Shown here: piece by piece, positions 1 to 12,351 of the stretch
Position numbering within the stretch: the stretch's first letter is position 1
Layout of the letters: each line of letters starts with the position of its first letter
Assembly (NCBI GenBank): GCA_030268105.1
Contig: BSDZ01000079.1
Coordinates: 5,664,001 to 5,728,000 of the forward strand
Direction: 5' to 3'
DNA: 64,000 nucleotides
Origin: Volvox africanus
Taxonomy: Eukaryota > Chlorophyta > Chlorophyceae > Chlamydomonadales > Volvocaceae
Made by a program: the position numbers and the translations under genes
Notes under the pieces: model-generated
Database searches by the model: none
Told to the model about the DNA's origin: nothing
The model's input: the letters and a program-made list of their open reading frames with translations, nothing else

Positions 1-433
1 TTGGAAGGCCTCAGGTTGTTTATATATATATGTATGTATATATAAAGCCTATTATATATATATGTATGTATATATTAAGCCTATAGCTAAAACCCTATAT
101 ATATGTACACATATAGCTAATATGCCTTGCCGCACAAGCCCCACATTGTTGTGCGGAAAGCGTTCGTTTGGGCGCTGCATTCCACGCCGTTGGGGCTCCA
201 CCCCAAAAATGTATACTATATTTTGTGTACTATATAGACCGTGAGGACGGATTACGATTCTAACGATTACGACCGACCCGTGGGTCATGGCGCTAACTGA
301 CATTGTAAAGTCCTCCCGCGCGTTGGCTTCGTGTCAACATGCTGGTATGCGTCTCGCTGACTTCCAAGTCCCTTTGACGGAAGATGGACCCCCTTCGTCA
401 CTTGCCCCTTTCCTTTCAATACCCTTATAATGG
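1..433. other. AT-rich non-coding start of window
   Basis: The first 120 bases are TATA/TGTATG microsatellite-like with single telomere-like CTAAAACCCTA words. No reading frame with coding character was seen up to about 430. Confidence 0.5.
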
Positions 434-1936
434 ATGGTTGTGGCTGCACCAAAAGGCGGCTATGACCCATGGGTCGCATTAATCAATTGTTCGTCATTGT
501 CACTGCCGTCCGCGCACAGTATCCACCGCTTCACCCGGGAGCGCAATCAAGCCGGAGGCGGCAGTGGCGGAAATGGTGGCGGCAATGGCGCCTCCAGGGG
601 CCCTCCAGCTTTCGCCGTAATGGCATCCGGCGCACCGTACGTTTCGTACCTTCCAGCAGCAAGTTCGGCGGCGTTGGGGTCCCCAACTGTGTCTGCAAGA
701 TGTCTCACACCTGAACAGCCCCGGCGGAGTCATTTTACGTCAGAGCGATCTGAGAGGTCGGAAACAGTTTCAGGATGGCCTGGAAGCGGCGGCAGCGGCG
801 GTGGCGCGGCATCAACAATTCTACTACAGGCGCCACGCCCGCTGAGTGGCAACACCGCCTGGGTTGGCGGCGGCGGCGGCGGCGGCGGGGTAGACTCTGC
901 AGGGCGGCCGGGATCTCCCACCCCTGCACGAATGATAACACACGATGTGTTTGTCTTGAAGTAAGGGGCGATGAGGTGTGGGAGCTGGGAGGAGGGCTTT
1001 TCCAAGTGGGTCACCTTCCCATATGCGCACTCGGTCTGCCAATCCTAATGCGTCCGCTAACGCCGCGGAGACATCTCTGACCTTCCTCACTGACCCACAT
1101 CGACTGACCCGCCTCACTGACCCATGCACGTGCAGCCGCCCAATTACGTCCGCCTCTAACGCGGGGGAGCGGCGGAGGCTCTTCACCGGGGCCTCCCAGG
1201 AGCTGCTCCGCGGGACAGTGCTCACCAACGCACCGTCGATGCCGCTGTCGTCGCCGCCAGCGGCTGCGGTGACCTGCGGCCCCACCGGCCTGGCCGGCGG
1301 CGGGAGCAGCGGAGAAAACCGAATAAGTCGTGGACGGGCGCGGGGGATTTCAGGTGCGTGATAATTTCGGTAGTTGGCAGTTGTGTTTCCCTACATGATT
1401 TTAAGTGACAAACCCACACAGACCCATAAGTCGGGTGAGCGTGGTGCCCGCCATTGGCAAATTGCTCTTTCTTTCACCTCTTTAACCGTAAAATGTCTAT
1501 ACAGGTGGCGCCCACAGCCTTTCTCTTTCGTTACCTTTGGCAGCGGTGGATGCGACGCCAGTGGCGGGCTATCAATTTGATGCAGGGCCTTATACCGCCT
1601 TGCCACATAGCGCCTGCAGCCCTCGGTCTCCATCCCCACGAATCATCCGTATTCATCCCGGAGGTCTCGGCTCAGCCGCCATGTCCATAATTGCTTCAGG
1701 TACGGCATTACATGGCAACCATTACGTACGGCAATTTGAAAATGTTTGGGTGTACAGCGCCGATAATCACCCCCTTTCTCCTCCGCCTTCACTCTCAAGT
1801 CTATTCCGTCTGGTCCACTTTGTCAATATAGGTAAATGTGCATATGGGTTGGCTTCTTAGTACAAAAAGACGGTTTTTGGACGAGGTTAATGCGTTGTAC
1901 GACAACAATCGGAAGCATACCTATCTCAGCCTTTTG
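434..1936 (+). other. Possible upstream exons or 5' UTR of the IQ-motif gene
   Basis: This stretch is GC-rich and has gene-like pieces, but I cannot join them into one frame. A Gly/Ser-rich open stretch runs 434-964 (+). A second open frame at 978-1361 contains a plausible donor (CAG|GTGCGT near 1352). A third stretch, 1512-1699, reads as a Ser/Pro-rich peptide and ends at a plausible donor (TCAG|GTACGG). The stretch 1832-1936 is open and protein-like but ends in TGA at 1937-1939, in the same frame as the Met at 1952. It may be 5' leader with an upstream ORF, or exons that need RNA evidence to connect. The strand fits the gene downstream. Confidence 0.35.
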
Positions 1937-1951
1937 TGAATTTGTTTACAT

Positions 1952-3561
1952 ATGCCCGTACCAGACGCTAACAAAAGATTATTACTTGATCGTTCAGGCC
2001 ACCATATATCAAGGCAACAGGTCATCGCGCAGGCTCGGGGGGTTGAACGTTTGCTGGCGCTCGATGTCGAAGACGCACTCGCGCGCGCGCCAACGCCACG
2101 TCAGGTCGCTACACTGACCCCTGGGACACTCGACGGCATGGGCCATCCCATACTCCTTGCCGCCGATGGCTCGCGAATCCTAAAGCGCATCCCGGATCAC
2201 TTGCCACGTCATGCCGCGGAGCGAATGGTCGCAACGCCCATGAAACCCGAACAGCTAAGCCTCGCGCTCGAAAGCGTGTTGGATCCAGATCTGGATCTCG
2301 ATCTTCTGGGACACAGTCATGACGGCGGGGACGGGAGCTCCTCATACGACGAGGCCGATTACTTGCCGTCATCGCGTGGCACTGGCGCTGGCGTCGGTGC
2401 GTCCAGGATCGGCGGCGGCGCCGGCGTTCTAAACGGCATTTTGCCGTACATGTCATTAGGAGCGGAAAGCAGCGTGAATGGCAGCATGGGGCTAACTGGC
2501 GGTGGCGGCGGAAGGCATGGAGCACGCGCCGGCGGCGGCGGCAGGAAGGGAGGTGGCACCATCGCTGGCGGCGCCGGTGGCGGTGACGGCAGTAGCCCGC
2601 AACGGATGGCGAGGTCCTGGTCATCACCGTCAAGGCAGCCCCGCGGCGGCGGCGGCGCCGTGCATTCGCGAACTGAGACTCTGGATGGTTCCGGAGCTGG
2701 AGCCGCCGGCGGCGGCGTCCTGGCCGCGGAAAGCAGTCGTGCCAGTCGAATCGGCGTGGAGTCCCGGGGCGGTGTGGGGAATAAACAGCGGCGGCGGAGT
2801 CGATCGCCGATCAATGCCAGGGAAGGACCGGCGGCTGGCGGCCGGGTCTCTCCAGGGAGGGCTTCGCCGCCAGGCCGCGGGAGCGGCGGGGCCAACGGCG
2901 GCCGAAGCCAGTCGATAGCGGGGGAGGATACCGGGCCGCCGAAATGGCTCGGCACATACATCCCCAAGGCAAGTAACCAAAGCATTACGTTAGCCGTTAC
3001 CAGTTATCGGTTTGTATTCAATCCGTCGTATATCCTTGCCACACCCCCTACAGGAGGATCCCCTGGGTTTGTGGACAGGTAAGCGAATGAGCAAAACCGA
3101 AGTGATTGTGGAGAAGCGCCTTTTCGCGATGCGGCACAATCCCGGTATGCGACTGGAACTGGAAAGCCGGGCCGCCGAGGCGCTGCGACAGCGGGCGGCG
3201 GCTCAGGCGGAGATGGCGGCGGTGACTCGGGCCCGGGAGGAAGAGGCGTCCGCGCGTAAGGCCCAACTGGTAAGCATCTGAATGTTGGGTTTCAGCTTCC
3301 AGGGTTGCGGTTTCCTTAATTCGGTTGGCTGTTATCTGACACCAGTACGTCAGTTAAGGGATTTTTTAAGAATACCGGCTCGTTGTTTCATGTTTTATGA
3401 ACTTTCTTTATAAAAAGTTCAGTTCATTTTCATTTTCGCGTTACGTTTCCACTAATGAATTAACTCAAGGGGTAATGTACAGTATTTTATATTCTGTTTA
3501 AATCTTTACATTATCTATATTTATGTATATTGATAGCTATATTTATTATTATTATATTATG

Positions 3562-3613
<52 letters not shown>

Positions 3614-3692
3614 TTTAGGGTTTATATATATAGGGTTTTAGGGTTTTATTTATTATTTATCTATTATATTATATTATTTATATTATTTTATC

Positions 3693-3736
<44 letters not shown>

Positions 3737-6700
3737 AAAAAAACCCTTATATATATACTTTCTTATCGCACATTTCTATGAATCTTCATGTATTTCTTCC
3801 CAGCGTGCGGAAATCGAGGCACATCATTACGGCTACACCTCTCCGCGGGAAATGGAGCGCGGCCGTTCTCGGACGCCGCGCGGCTTTACGAAGGAGGCGA
3901 GGGCGGCTTTGGAGCGGCAGCTGCTGGCGGAGGCGGAGGCGGAGCCGCGGGGACCCCTCTCCAGGGTGGAGGCCGCGACCATCATCCAGTCAACGTGGAG
4001 GGTGAGCTTGGAGGTTGGGGGCGGGGGAAAGGAGGGGGCGTGCATGTGTGCTTTTGCTCCGGAACCACCACGCAAGTCCACGCATGACTAAGCGTGTTAG
4101 TACCACAACTAAACATAAGATGGCATAAGGCTCATGTCCTCCATCCTAATTTGGTTTCGTTAACTACGAATGCTTAAGGACATAAAAATGTACGTCAATG
4201 GTGCCGGTCTTGATTTCCGCAATGAACGCCGCCTTCACGAACGCCCCCAAACGATGATTTGAATAGGTTTTAGGGTTTTAGGGTTTTAGGGTTTTAAACC
4301 CTCAAGCCCTAAAACCCTACAACCCAGACTGTTCTGTAAATACGGAATTACTTTACTTTTATCCACAAAATAGAAAGCTTCAGACTTTAAGTTACGTTGC
4401 GTCTTACTGTATGGGAAGTAGATGAAGTCACTGAGGCTAGAGAAATAAAAGGTATAAAAGAACAACAAGTTTATATGGGGGAAATCCCTCTTAGGACTCT
4501 CTAGAAATCTAGAAATAAGCAACCGCGTTACTGGTGTCGTCCCGCTTCTTATGTTTTGTTTCTTGCTTGCCAGATGTACCGCCAGAGGCAGCGTTTCCTG
4601 TACATCAGATCCATGGTGATCCGGATCCAACGCGCCGCCCGCCTGAGGTACTGTGTCATTCGCAACCGCCGTCGCCATGCAGCAGCAGCAACACTGCTGC
4701 TCGAGTTTCTGTGCGCTATGGGGGGAAGCCGCCACGCCACCGCCGCAATGGACCTACGGGAAATTCACTCAAACTGTAAGTCCCCTTTGCCTGTACGGCA
4801 AGCCTAACCGGCTCGGTTGTTTGTCCGCGTTTCAATACTGCTGCCTATTATAACGGCAGTGAGCGCCGTACTTCATTTTTCATCAGCTACTATTGATTGT
4901 GAATTAAGCTACTATAGATGTAGCAAAGCAATACAAAATATACAACACATACATCTGTATTCCTTTGCTAAAGTAATTTTAACTAATAGATATATGTTTA
5001 TGACATAGGTGCTGTTCTTAACCTTTTTCTCCGCCGAACCATTCCGCCGTCTGCCGCGCATCAATTGGTCTGGTCTTGTGGTCCCGCTCATTGTACGGCA
5101 TACTTATAGATATACGGCGGCGGCTTCTAGAGAAGAAGGGTGACCTTCGTCACCAAACCGCTGTTGCCGTGCTTGTACGGGAATGGGAGTCGGTGGAGGC
5201 GCGGATCTTAGGGCTCCGAAGCCGGAGTCTCAAAGGCTCCGCCCTAGCGGCCTTAGCCGCCAGTGGCTTCACCACCGCCATCACCGGCGGTGGCGGCGGC
5301 AGTGGCGGCGGTGGCGGGCTTGGGGGCCACCACCCTGGGACGCACCACAGGGCTGCTGGCGGGGGCGCCGCCGCCGCCGCCTCCACAGGCTCCGGCGGCG
5401 GAAGTCCTGATAAGGACATGCTAACGGCGGTGGCGGGCGAGGCTCACTCCGCCGCCCATGGGACCCGGCTGCTGGGGAAGGCGTTAGAAGCTCGGAAGAA
5501 GGGCGTCATGCTCCTCGGCGGGGGTAAGCCGCCGCAGAACTCCAAATCATCTATGTTGTTATAACAGTACGCAAACACAAATATACATACATATACATAT
5601 ATGATATATATATATATATCATCTTAAACTAAAATTCTTTTAATTATATAAATGCGCTAAATAATGCTGGCAGGCAAGGACCTAAATAAGCAACTGACGG
5701 TGGAGTACGCGGTCGCTCACGCCATGGCCACGGACCGAGTGACCCTCACGAGCCGAGAGACGGTCCCCAGCGAGGTTAAGGCGCTCGTGTCCTCGTGCTA
5801 CCTTGAGCACAAGTCCACTGCCTACACGACCTTCATCGGAGTCGTGTGGAGGGTGAGGAAAGTGGGGTTTGGAGGGCGAGGGGGGAGGTTTGGGGGTTTG
5901 GGGGGTTTGGGGGTTTGGGGTTTGAGGGGTTTGGGGCCGTCTCCCAACCTCCCCATGTCTCATTTTGTGGATGACGTCTTTTGCTCCTGGCGCTTGCGGT
6001 TTTTGCATCTGCCGAGTGCCGGCATTTCTGCCCTTGCATTTTACCCGTCCTAGATGCCTCCATTTGACCCCTCCCCCCTTCCCCCCTTCCCCCCTTCCCC
6101 CCTTCCCTCTGATGACCCACGTCCCATACAGCGCCGAGCCCGCTGGTTCGCTGTTTTCAATCAGCAGCGGCACATGGCAATGGCGCGCAGTGTAGTGGAG
6201 ACCGGAAGTGCGTGGAGGGCCATGGACACACTGGCGAAGGTGTGTATATGTGTATGTGTGTGTGTCTCAATAATATACATTTATTGCGCTATATATCTAT
6301 CTGGGCTCGACAACGGCCAAAGTGCAGCTGCCCTTCCCCGAAGGCCAAACCCATTTGTGCCGCGACCTTCCCCCATCCCCCCGCCCCCCCTGCCCACCCC
6401 CTCTCCTGCCCCTCAACCCCATCATCTGGGCGCTTTAGGAATCTACCGAGAAGCTTGTGGGGCTGCTGCCAGTACTCCCCAGAATGCGAACCAGCGCCAC
6501 GTTGCGGGAGCTGCGGGCCCTGATGCAGGCGGGAGTGCAGGAGGCTGACCTGTACACGTCGTACATGCTGAAGGGCGGTATCCACGAGCTGGAGCGCCGG
6601 CTGCATGTGGGTTTCGGGTTTTGTTTTAAGGGGGGAGACGTTCGGGGCTTTTTCGGTGGGAGGAATACTCGGGGTGGTGCGTGTGGGAGTGTTTCCATTC

Positions 6701-7973
6701 CGGGTGGTTTTATCAACCACGGGTTGTTTTGGTGGTTGCTTGTTGGTCATCTGCGCTATTGTTGCGACCCTCCTCCTCTCTTTTTCTGCACACACACATA
6801 TGTATATATATATATATATATGTACATCTATATATAAATTAATATATAAATAGATTCTGCCGTTCCATCCGCAAACGCCTCCCGGTTCGCTCCAAAATCT
6901 TGGTATCTTCTCTATCGCAGTATGCCCATGTCGTATACGTACTCCCGATCGCTAACCAGGACCTGTAACTCCTTATCATCACCTTCCTCCCCTATTTCCC
7001 CTTCTCTTCCTCCCCTTCGTTTTATTCGACTTTCCCATTCGACTTCCCCATCTCTTCCTCTTCTCTGTGTCTCCAGAGCGAGATGCTCCTCCGCAACTCC
7101 TTCGGACACATGCTGAGAGGAGGCGGAGGACACAGAGAGTCGCGGGACACGCTCACGCCACCGAACGCTTTCCCGGGAGCCGCCACGGCCGCCGCTGCCA
7201 CCTCAGCGGGGGTGCCGCCATCATCGCCACTGGTTGACGGCAGCGGGGCCGGGGGTGGGGACGTGGGCGTTAATCGCCGCCTGGCCCTCAACTTGGGCAG
7301 TCTGTTTCCTGCATCTACCCCGCCGGGTCAACGCCGCGTCAGTGTAGCGGGGTCCTTAGCTTGCGGCGGACCCGTGGGCCAGTCGCCGCTGGCGGCGCAG
7401 TCGTCCACGACTTCACTGAGTCAACTCGATTCACCACGGCGCACGTCGCGGACAGTACGAATTGATGCCGCGGCGGCGGGTCTCACTGGTGGTGGCAGCG
7501 GAGGCGGGGTTGGGGGTGGTCTGGCGCCGCTGGCGGCGCCCGATGCGTTTCTCGATACTGTGTCGGAGGCGGGATCTGAAATGACCAGCGTATCGAACGT
7601 ATCTGCGATGGCGGGAACCGGCGGCGGCGGCGGCGGAGGTTACGCCGCTGCCGGCCTGGCCCGCGCCCGCTTCTTCTCAATCCCACCCGGTCAGAAGGCG
7701 GGTGTGGCGCAGCTGAAAGAACGCTGGTGGCGCGATGCGGTGGTTCGAGTGGACGCGTGTTTACGTAAGCGCTATAAACTGAATGGCGTGTCTCTCGTTG
7801 CCTCCCTGGAGGATCCGATGGCACCTAATTTGGAGCTGTTTTCCACCAAGTTGGCGGAAATCAACTCCAATCCGGAGAAGGCTGAGACACTGCTGGCGGC
7901 GCTGCCGGGAGGCGCCGCCGCCGGTACCGCCGGCGCTGTCGGAGCAGCGCATGGTCTCGTTGTGGCCATCGGC

Positions 7974-8005
<32 letters not shown>

Positions 8006-8087
8006 CGGTGGTGGTGGTGGTAATGGTAACACCCACATCAAGCCACGGACCAGTCAGGAGGGCACCTGGTCACACCGTGTGACATAG
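1952..8087 (+). CDS. Large IQ-motif (calmodulin-binding-like) protein, unknown function
   Basis: I rebuilt ten exons with consistent phase: 1952-2968, 3054-3269, 3804-4001, 4574-4775, 5110-5523, 5674-5852, 6132-6239, 6439-6606, 7077-8087, with a total of about 1,170 residues; further exons may lie upstream. The Met at 1952 is the first after an in-frame TGA at 1937. The first exon encodes a conserved-looking N-terminus, then a long Gly/Ala/Arg/Ser-rich linker. The third exon ends in an IQ-like motif ([10 protein letters not shown]). The fourth contains another ([16 protein letters not shown]). A third IQ-like segment spans the 5852/6132 splice (FIGVVWRRRARWF). Further Gly-rich linkers, a coiled-coil-like Ala/Arg/Glu segment (3160-3260) and a poly-Gly C-terminal part follow. 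IQ motifs normally bind calmodulin or myosin-type light chains, so a cytoskeletal or flagellar role is possible, but I do not recognise the family. The first intron is GC-AG (AAG|GCAAGT). The fold of the non-IQ parts is unknown. Confidence 0.75.
3541..3735. repeat. (TA)n microsatellite with telomere-like words
   Basis: Two TA-dinucleotide runs (about 3567-3609 and 3701-3733) flank several TTTTAGGG-like words at 3608-3650. The block lies in the intron between 3269 and 3804 of the IQ-motif gene. Confidence 0.85.
4264..4320. repeat. Interstitial telomere-type repeat, head-to-head
   Basis: About three and a half TTTTAGGG units on + are followed at once by CCCTAAAA-type units in the opposite sense (AAACCCTCAAGCCCTAAAACCC). 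TTTTAGGG is the Chlamydomonas-type telomere unit. The tract is intronic in the IQ-motif gene. Confidence 0.9.
5868..6112. repeat. G-rich then C-rich strand-asymmetric intron
   Basis: The intron between 5852 and 6132 starts with GGTTTGGGG-type repeats (5868-5935). It ends with a CCCCTTC heptamer array (about 6062-6108) before the acceptor. Confidence 0.7.
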
Positions 8088-9330
8088 TCCGTACAAAGCA
8101 CGAAATATAAAACCTGTACAAATATATGGTTTCATGACCTCATCAAGGAGGTAGAGGACTTGTTTTAGATCGAAAGCCGTATGCAGGTGGGAAATCCTCA
8201 TCTGATTTTGTATGGCTTGCTAGCCGGGCAGATTTCGTATGGTTGTTGACGTCACCATGCATATACGACACTACCTCATCTTGCTACATGATCACACAGG
8301 GAGAGCCACGTAGACCTTGCTTGACCTAACCCCCACTGCTCCGTACCATGCATGTGGCGAACCATGCAGCAATAGAGACGGGCAGGGGAAATGCAATCTG
8401 TACGTGTCATATGCCGTACTTCTCATATGCCGTACCTGTCGAAGAGCCTTTCTGTGCGCGGCGCATTTTAGCCGTGCGCCACTGCGACCGATGGCGGCGG
8501 GATATAGACGTATGTGCGGGGGAGGGGGAGGGGGGGGCCGGTGTCAGTAGCAGCAGTTATGAATGCTGCGGCCGAACGCCCTGGCTGGTGAAAATCTCTA
8601 TATGCGCTCTTATTACTATAAATATCTGCTGCCTGTCTCTGAGGACGAGCAGAATAAATAAAACATGCGATATGCATGTTTGTTTGTATGTATGTATGTA
8701 CGTATGTACGTGTTATTAGTTACGCCACTACATACCGCATTACTGTTTGTGTATCAACGTAAGAGACGACTTGTTATAATTAGGCATCCAGCAGGGCCGC
8801 CTGTACGACGATGTACGGCGTATACGATGGAGAGCAGGTACAGCAGAAGTAATGGTAATAACTTCGTTCTGCTGTTCCCTTGATTCGCTTGTCCGGGATA
8901 TACATGTATGTAATCGGGGCGTGTCAGTAGCAAGTGGTTGTGTTTGTACAAAACGAACGATGGTGAGGTTAAGGTCAGGTCGTAGCGTATGGTATTGATC
9001 TATTGTCCTTTCTGTTCACAAGGTGCAGCCTAACCAGGTGCGTACCTGGTACATGCATACGACATCAGAGAAGGAAGGAGTGATGAGGTGGAGGCGGGTG
9101 GGTCGGATGGAGGACGAGGAGGCGGATGGAGGGATGACGACCCTCTGTCAACGACCCATACACGTGCATGTGCGTATGTACGTGAATGTTCATGGTGCAT
9201 GTAGATATATAGATGCGTACGGCGTACGGTGTACGGCTGTGACCGATGCCGCTGCTGCCGATGGAGGCGGTGGCAGCCTGACCTGATGATGTCTTCATTA
9301 TCGAACTCTTTGTCTGATTTACATGTCAGC
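8088..9330. other. Intergenic, no gene recognised
   Basis: This follows the stop of the IQ-motif gene. Only short open frames without coding character are present, with GTAC/GTAT-rich words. Confidence 0.5.
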
Positions 9331-9336
9331 GACCCA

Positions 9337-9637
<301 letters not shown>

Positions 9638-9639
9638 TT

Positions 9640-11288
9640 TTGCCTCTCTATCTGCCCTTCTATACGCCTCTCTATCTTCTTACCTGTCCGTCTTTCAGGC
9701 AGCAGCAGCAGCAGCAGCACGGGGAGATGAATAAATATACGGATGTTGTGCGTGCGCTACGTAGTTGTACGATATTCAGTGGAATAATTCTAAATGGGTT
9801 TGGGTTGAATGCGTACGGTGGTAGATGTAACGGGGCAGGGGGGGGAGATCACAAGCACCCCGCCACCATCACACGCGGTATAGCGCCACTACCTGCCTGT
9901 TATTCCATACCTGAGGTGTCTCGACGTAAATGCGCTTCTGATACACGACTTCATAAGTGCCTTTGTATGCATCGTATTTCGTATGTTCGCATGTCGTGAC
10001 AGGAATAGCCTGATTAGGAATTGCCTGATTAGACATCGCGGGCTGTTCGTTGGCAAGGTGATCTATCTATTTTCAAATGATGGCATCTATAATCTGTACG
10101 CTAGGAGCGGCTAGGGACGGCACCGACTACGCATCAAGATGCATGGCTCGCTAGGGCTCTTGCGCCACGGTGGGAACGGCCGCTGCTTGGCAGCCCGCTT
10201 AGTACGCTCCGGAACATCTTGGTATGCGTATAAACCTTCTTAGTATCTGGAAAATAACAGACGAAATGCTTCGTCAACAGGGCATAGTACGAAGTAAAGA
10301 ACAAAAACGTGCTTTGTACGGCGGAATATAGGGTTTGAGCTCACGGACTACTGGTACACCACATACTAAGCGCTTCATATTGGCTTCGTATCTTGGATTA
10401 AAAGTTAGGTGGGCTCTATAAGACCCTTAGTATATTATACGATTTACTTCGTGCACCTTAGACTTCGTATTGTTACGAAGGTTATTTACCAGTTGTTTTC
10501 CGAATTGTTTTCCGAATTTTTTACTATGGATTGCGAAGCAAATTGGTTCCCAGAGTGTAACATACTGCCTGCTGCATGCATGCATTTGCGTGCACGCAGA
10601 GCGGTGGCTTCGGTCCTTTCGTTCATTGCGCCTCATCATTCCGTACACATCCCGTTCCATTCAATTATTGTTCCACGCAAGCAAGCAACCAAAATCATGC
10701 ATGCATGTCCATCACATGTCAAGTATACGTATCAGGCAGGGGATTATACCTACCGTTTTTCTGTGCGTGTATATAGTAGTCGTATATGTACGGCCCACAC
10801 ACCAACACAATATCAAGGTGCAGAAGCACCCTGTCAGCATCTCGAGAAGCTTTTGCGGCTCTCAACTACTACAGTGTATGTCCACAAACAAGCGGCAGCG
10901 AACAACGACATGTATGTATGTAGTACATAGTGCTAGCTAGCTTCTCCTATCTAGCTACGATCTAGATAGCTAGACCTGTCAATACCAATATCTATGGTTT
11001 TAAATGTGTATGCAATATATAAACACATCTATTTGGTAAGTCGTAGGCAGCAGGCAGGTACGCACGTGCATCTAGTTGCTTAATTGGTGGTGGTGGAATG
11101 GACGGAAAGAAGCAGGGATGGAGTGCAGCAGCATGCATATGCTCATTGATCAGCAGGTGCGCAGGCGGGCTGTGTTGTTTCTCTTATCTATCTGTTATAT
11201 CCACCGACCTTCAGAAAAGGCCCGATCGATCGGGCGGTGTCCATATATACACGCTCCATCCCGGAATTTATATATTGGCCCGTACGTA
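9640..11288. other. Intergenic DNA before the palindrome
   Basis: No gene was recognised. The stretch has GTACG/TACGG-rich text, a short CAG run (9698-9718), and one copy of a dispersed repeat at about 10785-10868. Confidence 0.5.
10785..10868 (-). repeat. Dispersed repeat family B, copy 1
   Basis: This segment, with GGTGCAGAAGCACC inside it, is the reverse complement of 32451-32545 with few differences. It is related to 37415-37505. The shared core runs from CCTCTTGAGATGCTGA through AGCACCTTGATATTG to GCCGTACATATACGACTA. It may be the end of a retroelement or MITE. Confidence 0.7.
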
Positions 11289-11295
11289 CACTATA

Positions 11296-11850
11296 ACAAG
11301 GAATTCGTGCGTTAGCTCGCGTTAGGCTCGCGTTAGGGACCCCTAACGCAAGCCTAACGCAAGCTTAACGGGAACTAACACGAGCTAACGCAAAGCCTAA
11401 CGCAAATCAAACGCATTGCGTTATTGTTTGTGTATCGCTAACGCAATCCTAACGCACCTAACGCAATCGCAAATAAACGTTTTTGGGAGGGAACGAAAAT
11501 GTTTGCGTTTACTTTGCGTTAGCTAACGCAACCTAACGCGAACTTACGCAATGTCAAACGCACCCACATAGATTCTAAGGTGTGCGTTAGGCCTAACGCA
11601 ACGCAAGCGTTAGAGACCCATACGCAAGCAAAAATACATAGCGTGCATGGAAGTTAACGCACTTAAAGTTCTCTAACGCACAATATACGCACGCCTAACG
11701 CGCATTAACGCGCATTAACGCATGCTTACGTATGCTGCGAATAATGCGTACACAGCTAGCAGTTGTGGGTTGCGTAAAAGTTTTATACGCATGTAACTAA
11801 CATATTGGCACGCTTTCGCAAGGTCTTACGCGTGCGATAGCAACATTCGC
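11296..11850. repeat. Subterminal GCGTTAG / CTAACGC repeats, left end
   Basis: Dozens of short GCGTTAG, TAACGC and TTACGC words in both orientations fill the first 550 bases. Similar fields lie at 20670-21223 and 15900-16610. In CACTA elements such motifs are the binding sites of the element's DNA-binding protein. Confidence 0.85.
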
Positions 11851-12351
11851 GCCACTTTCGCTTTGCGTACGAGGCAGCCTCGCATTCCTGCTCACTGCAA
11901 CTACTTTTGGTCGTTCTGGTTATTTCTTTACTGTTTCAGTTATCGTTCTTGTTATTGTTTGCTGTTTTGCTCACCCGCTGCAGAATTATTTTTGTGTGTA
12001 CGGAAACCATCCTGTCATAATGTACGTAGCTGTTATGAAGAATATCAATAGGATTTCAGTTTTGATAGATGAAGATATTTCAGGCAATAATTTACAGCTC
12101 ATTATTCGGAAAGCATCCAGGTAAGCAGCCATTGGTGAGTGACTACCCATTAATTCAACGAAACAATCAAATTTCTACACATCCAATCCTGCCAATCAAA
12201 TTTCGTTTATGAGTTAAATAATCATTTGTACCATGCACCAATCATTTCAATCATCATTAGGTACATACATCCTAACTTCATCTGCCACCGCACATTTAGC
12301 AGCCCGCTCTAACATAAGCTTAGAAACAAACATGATAGATGTTAGCTCTAT

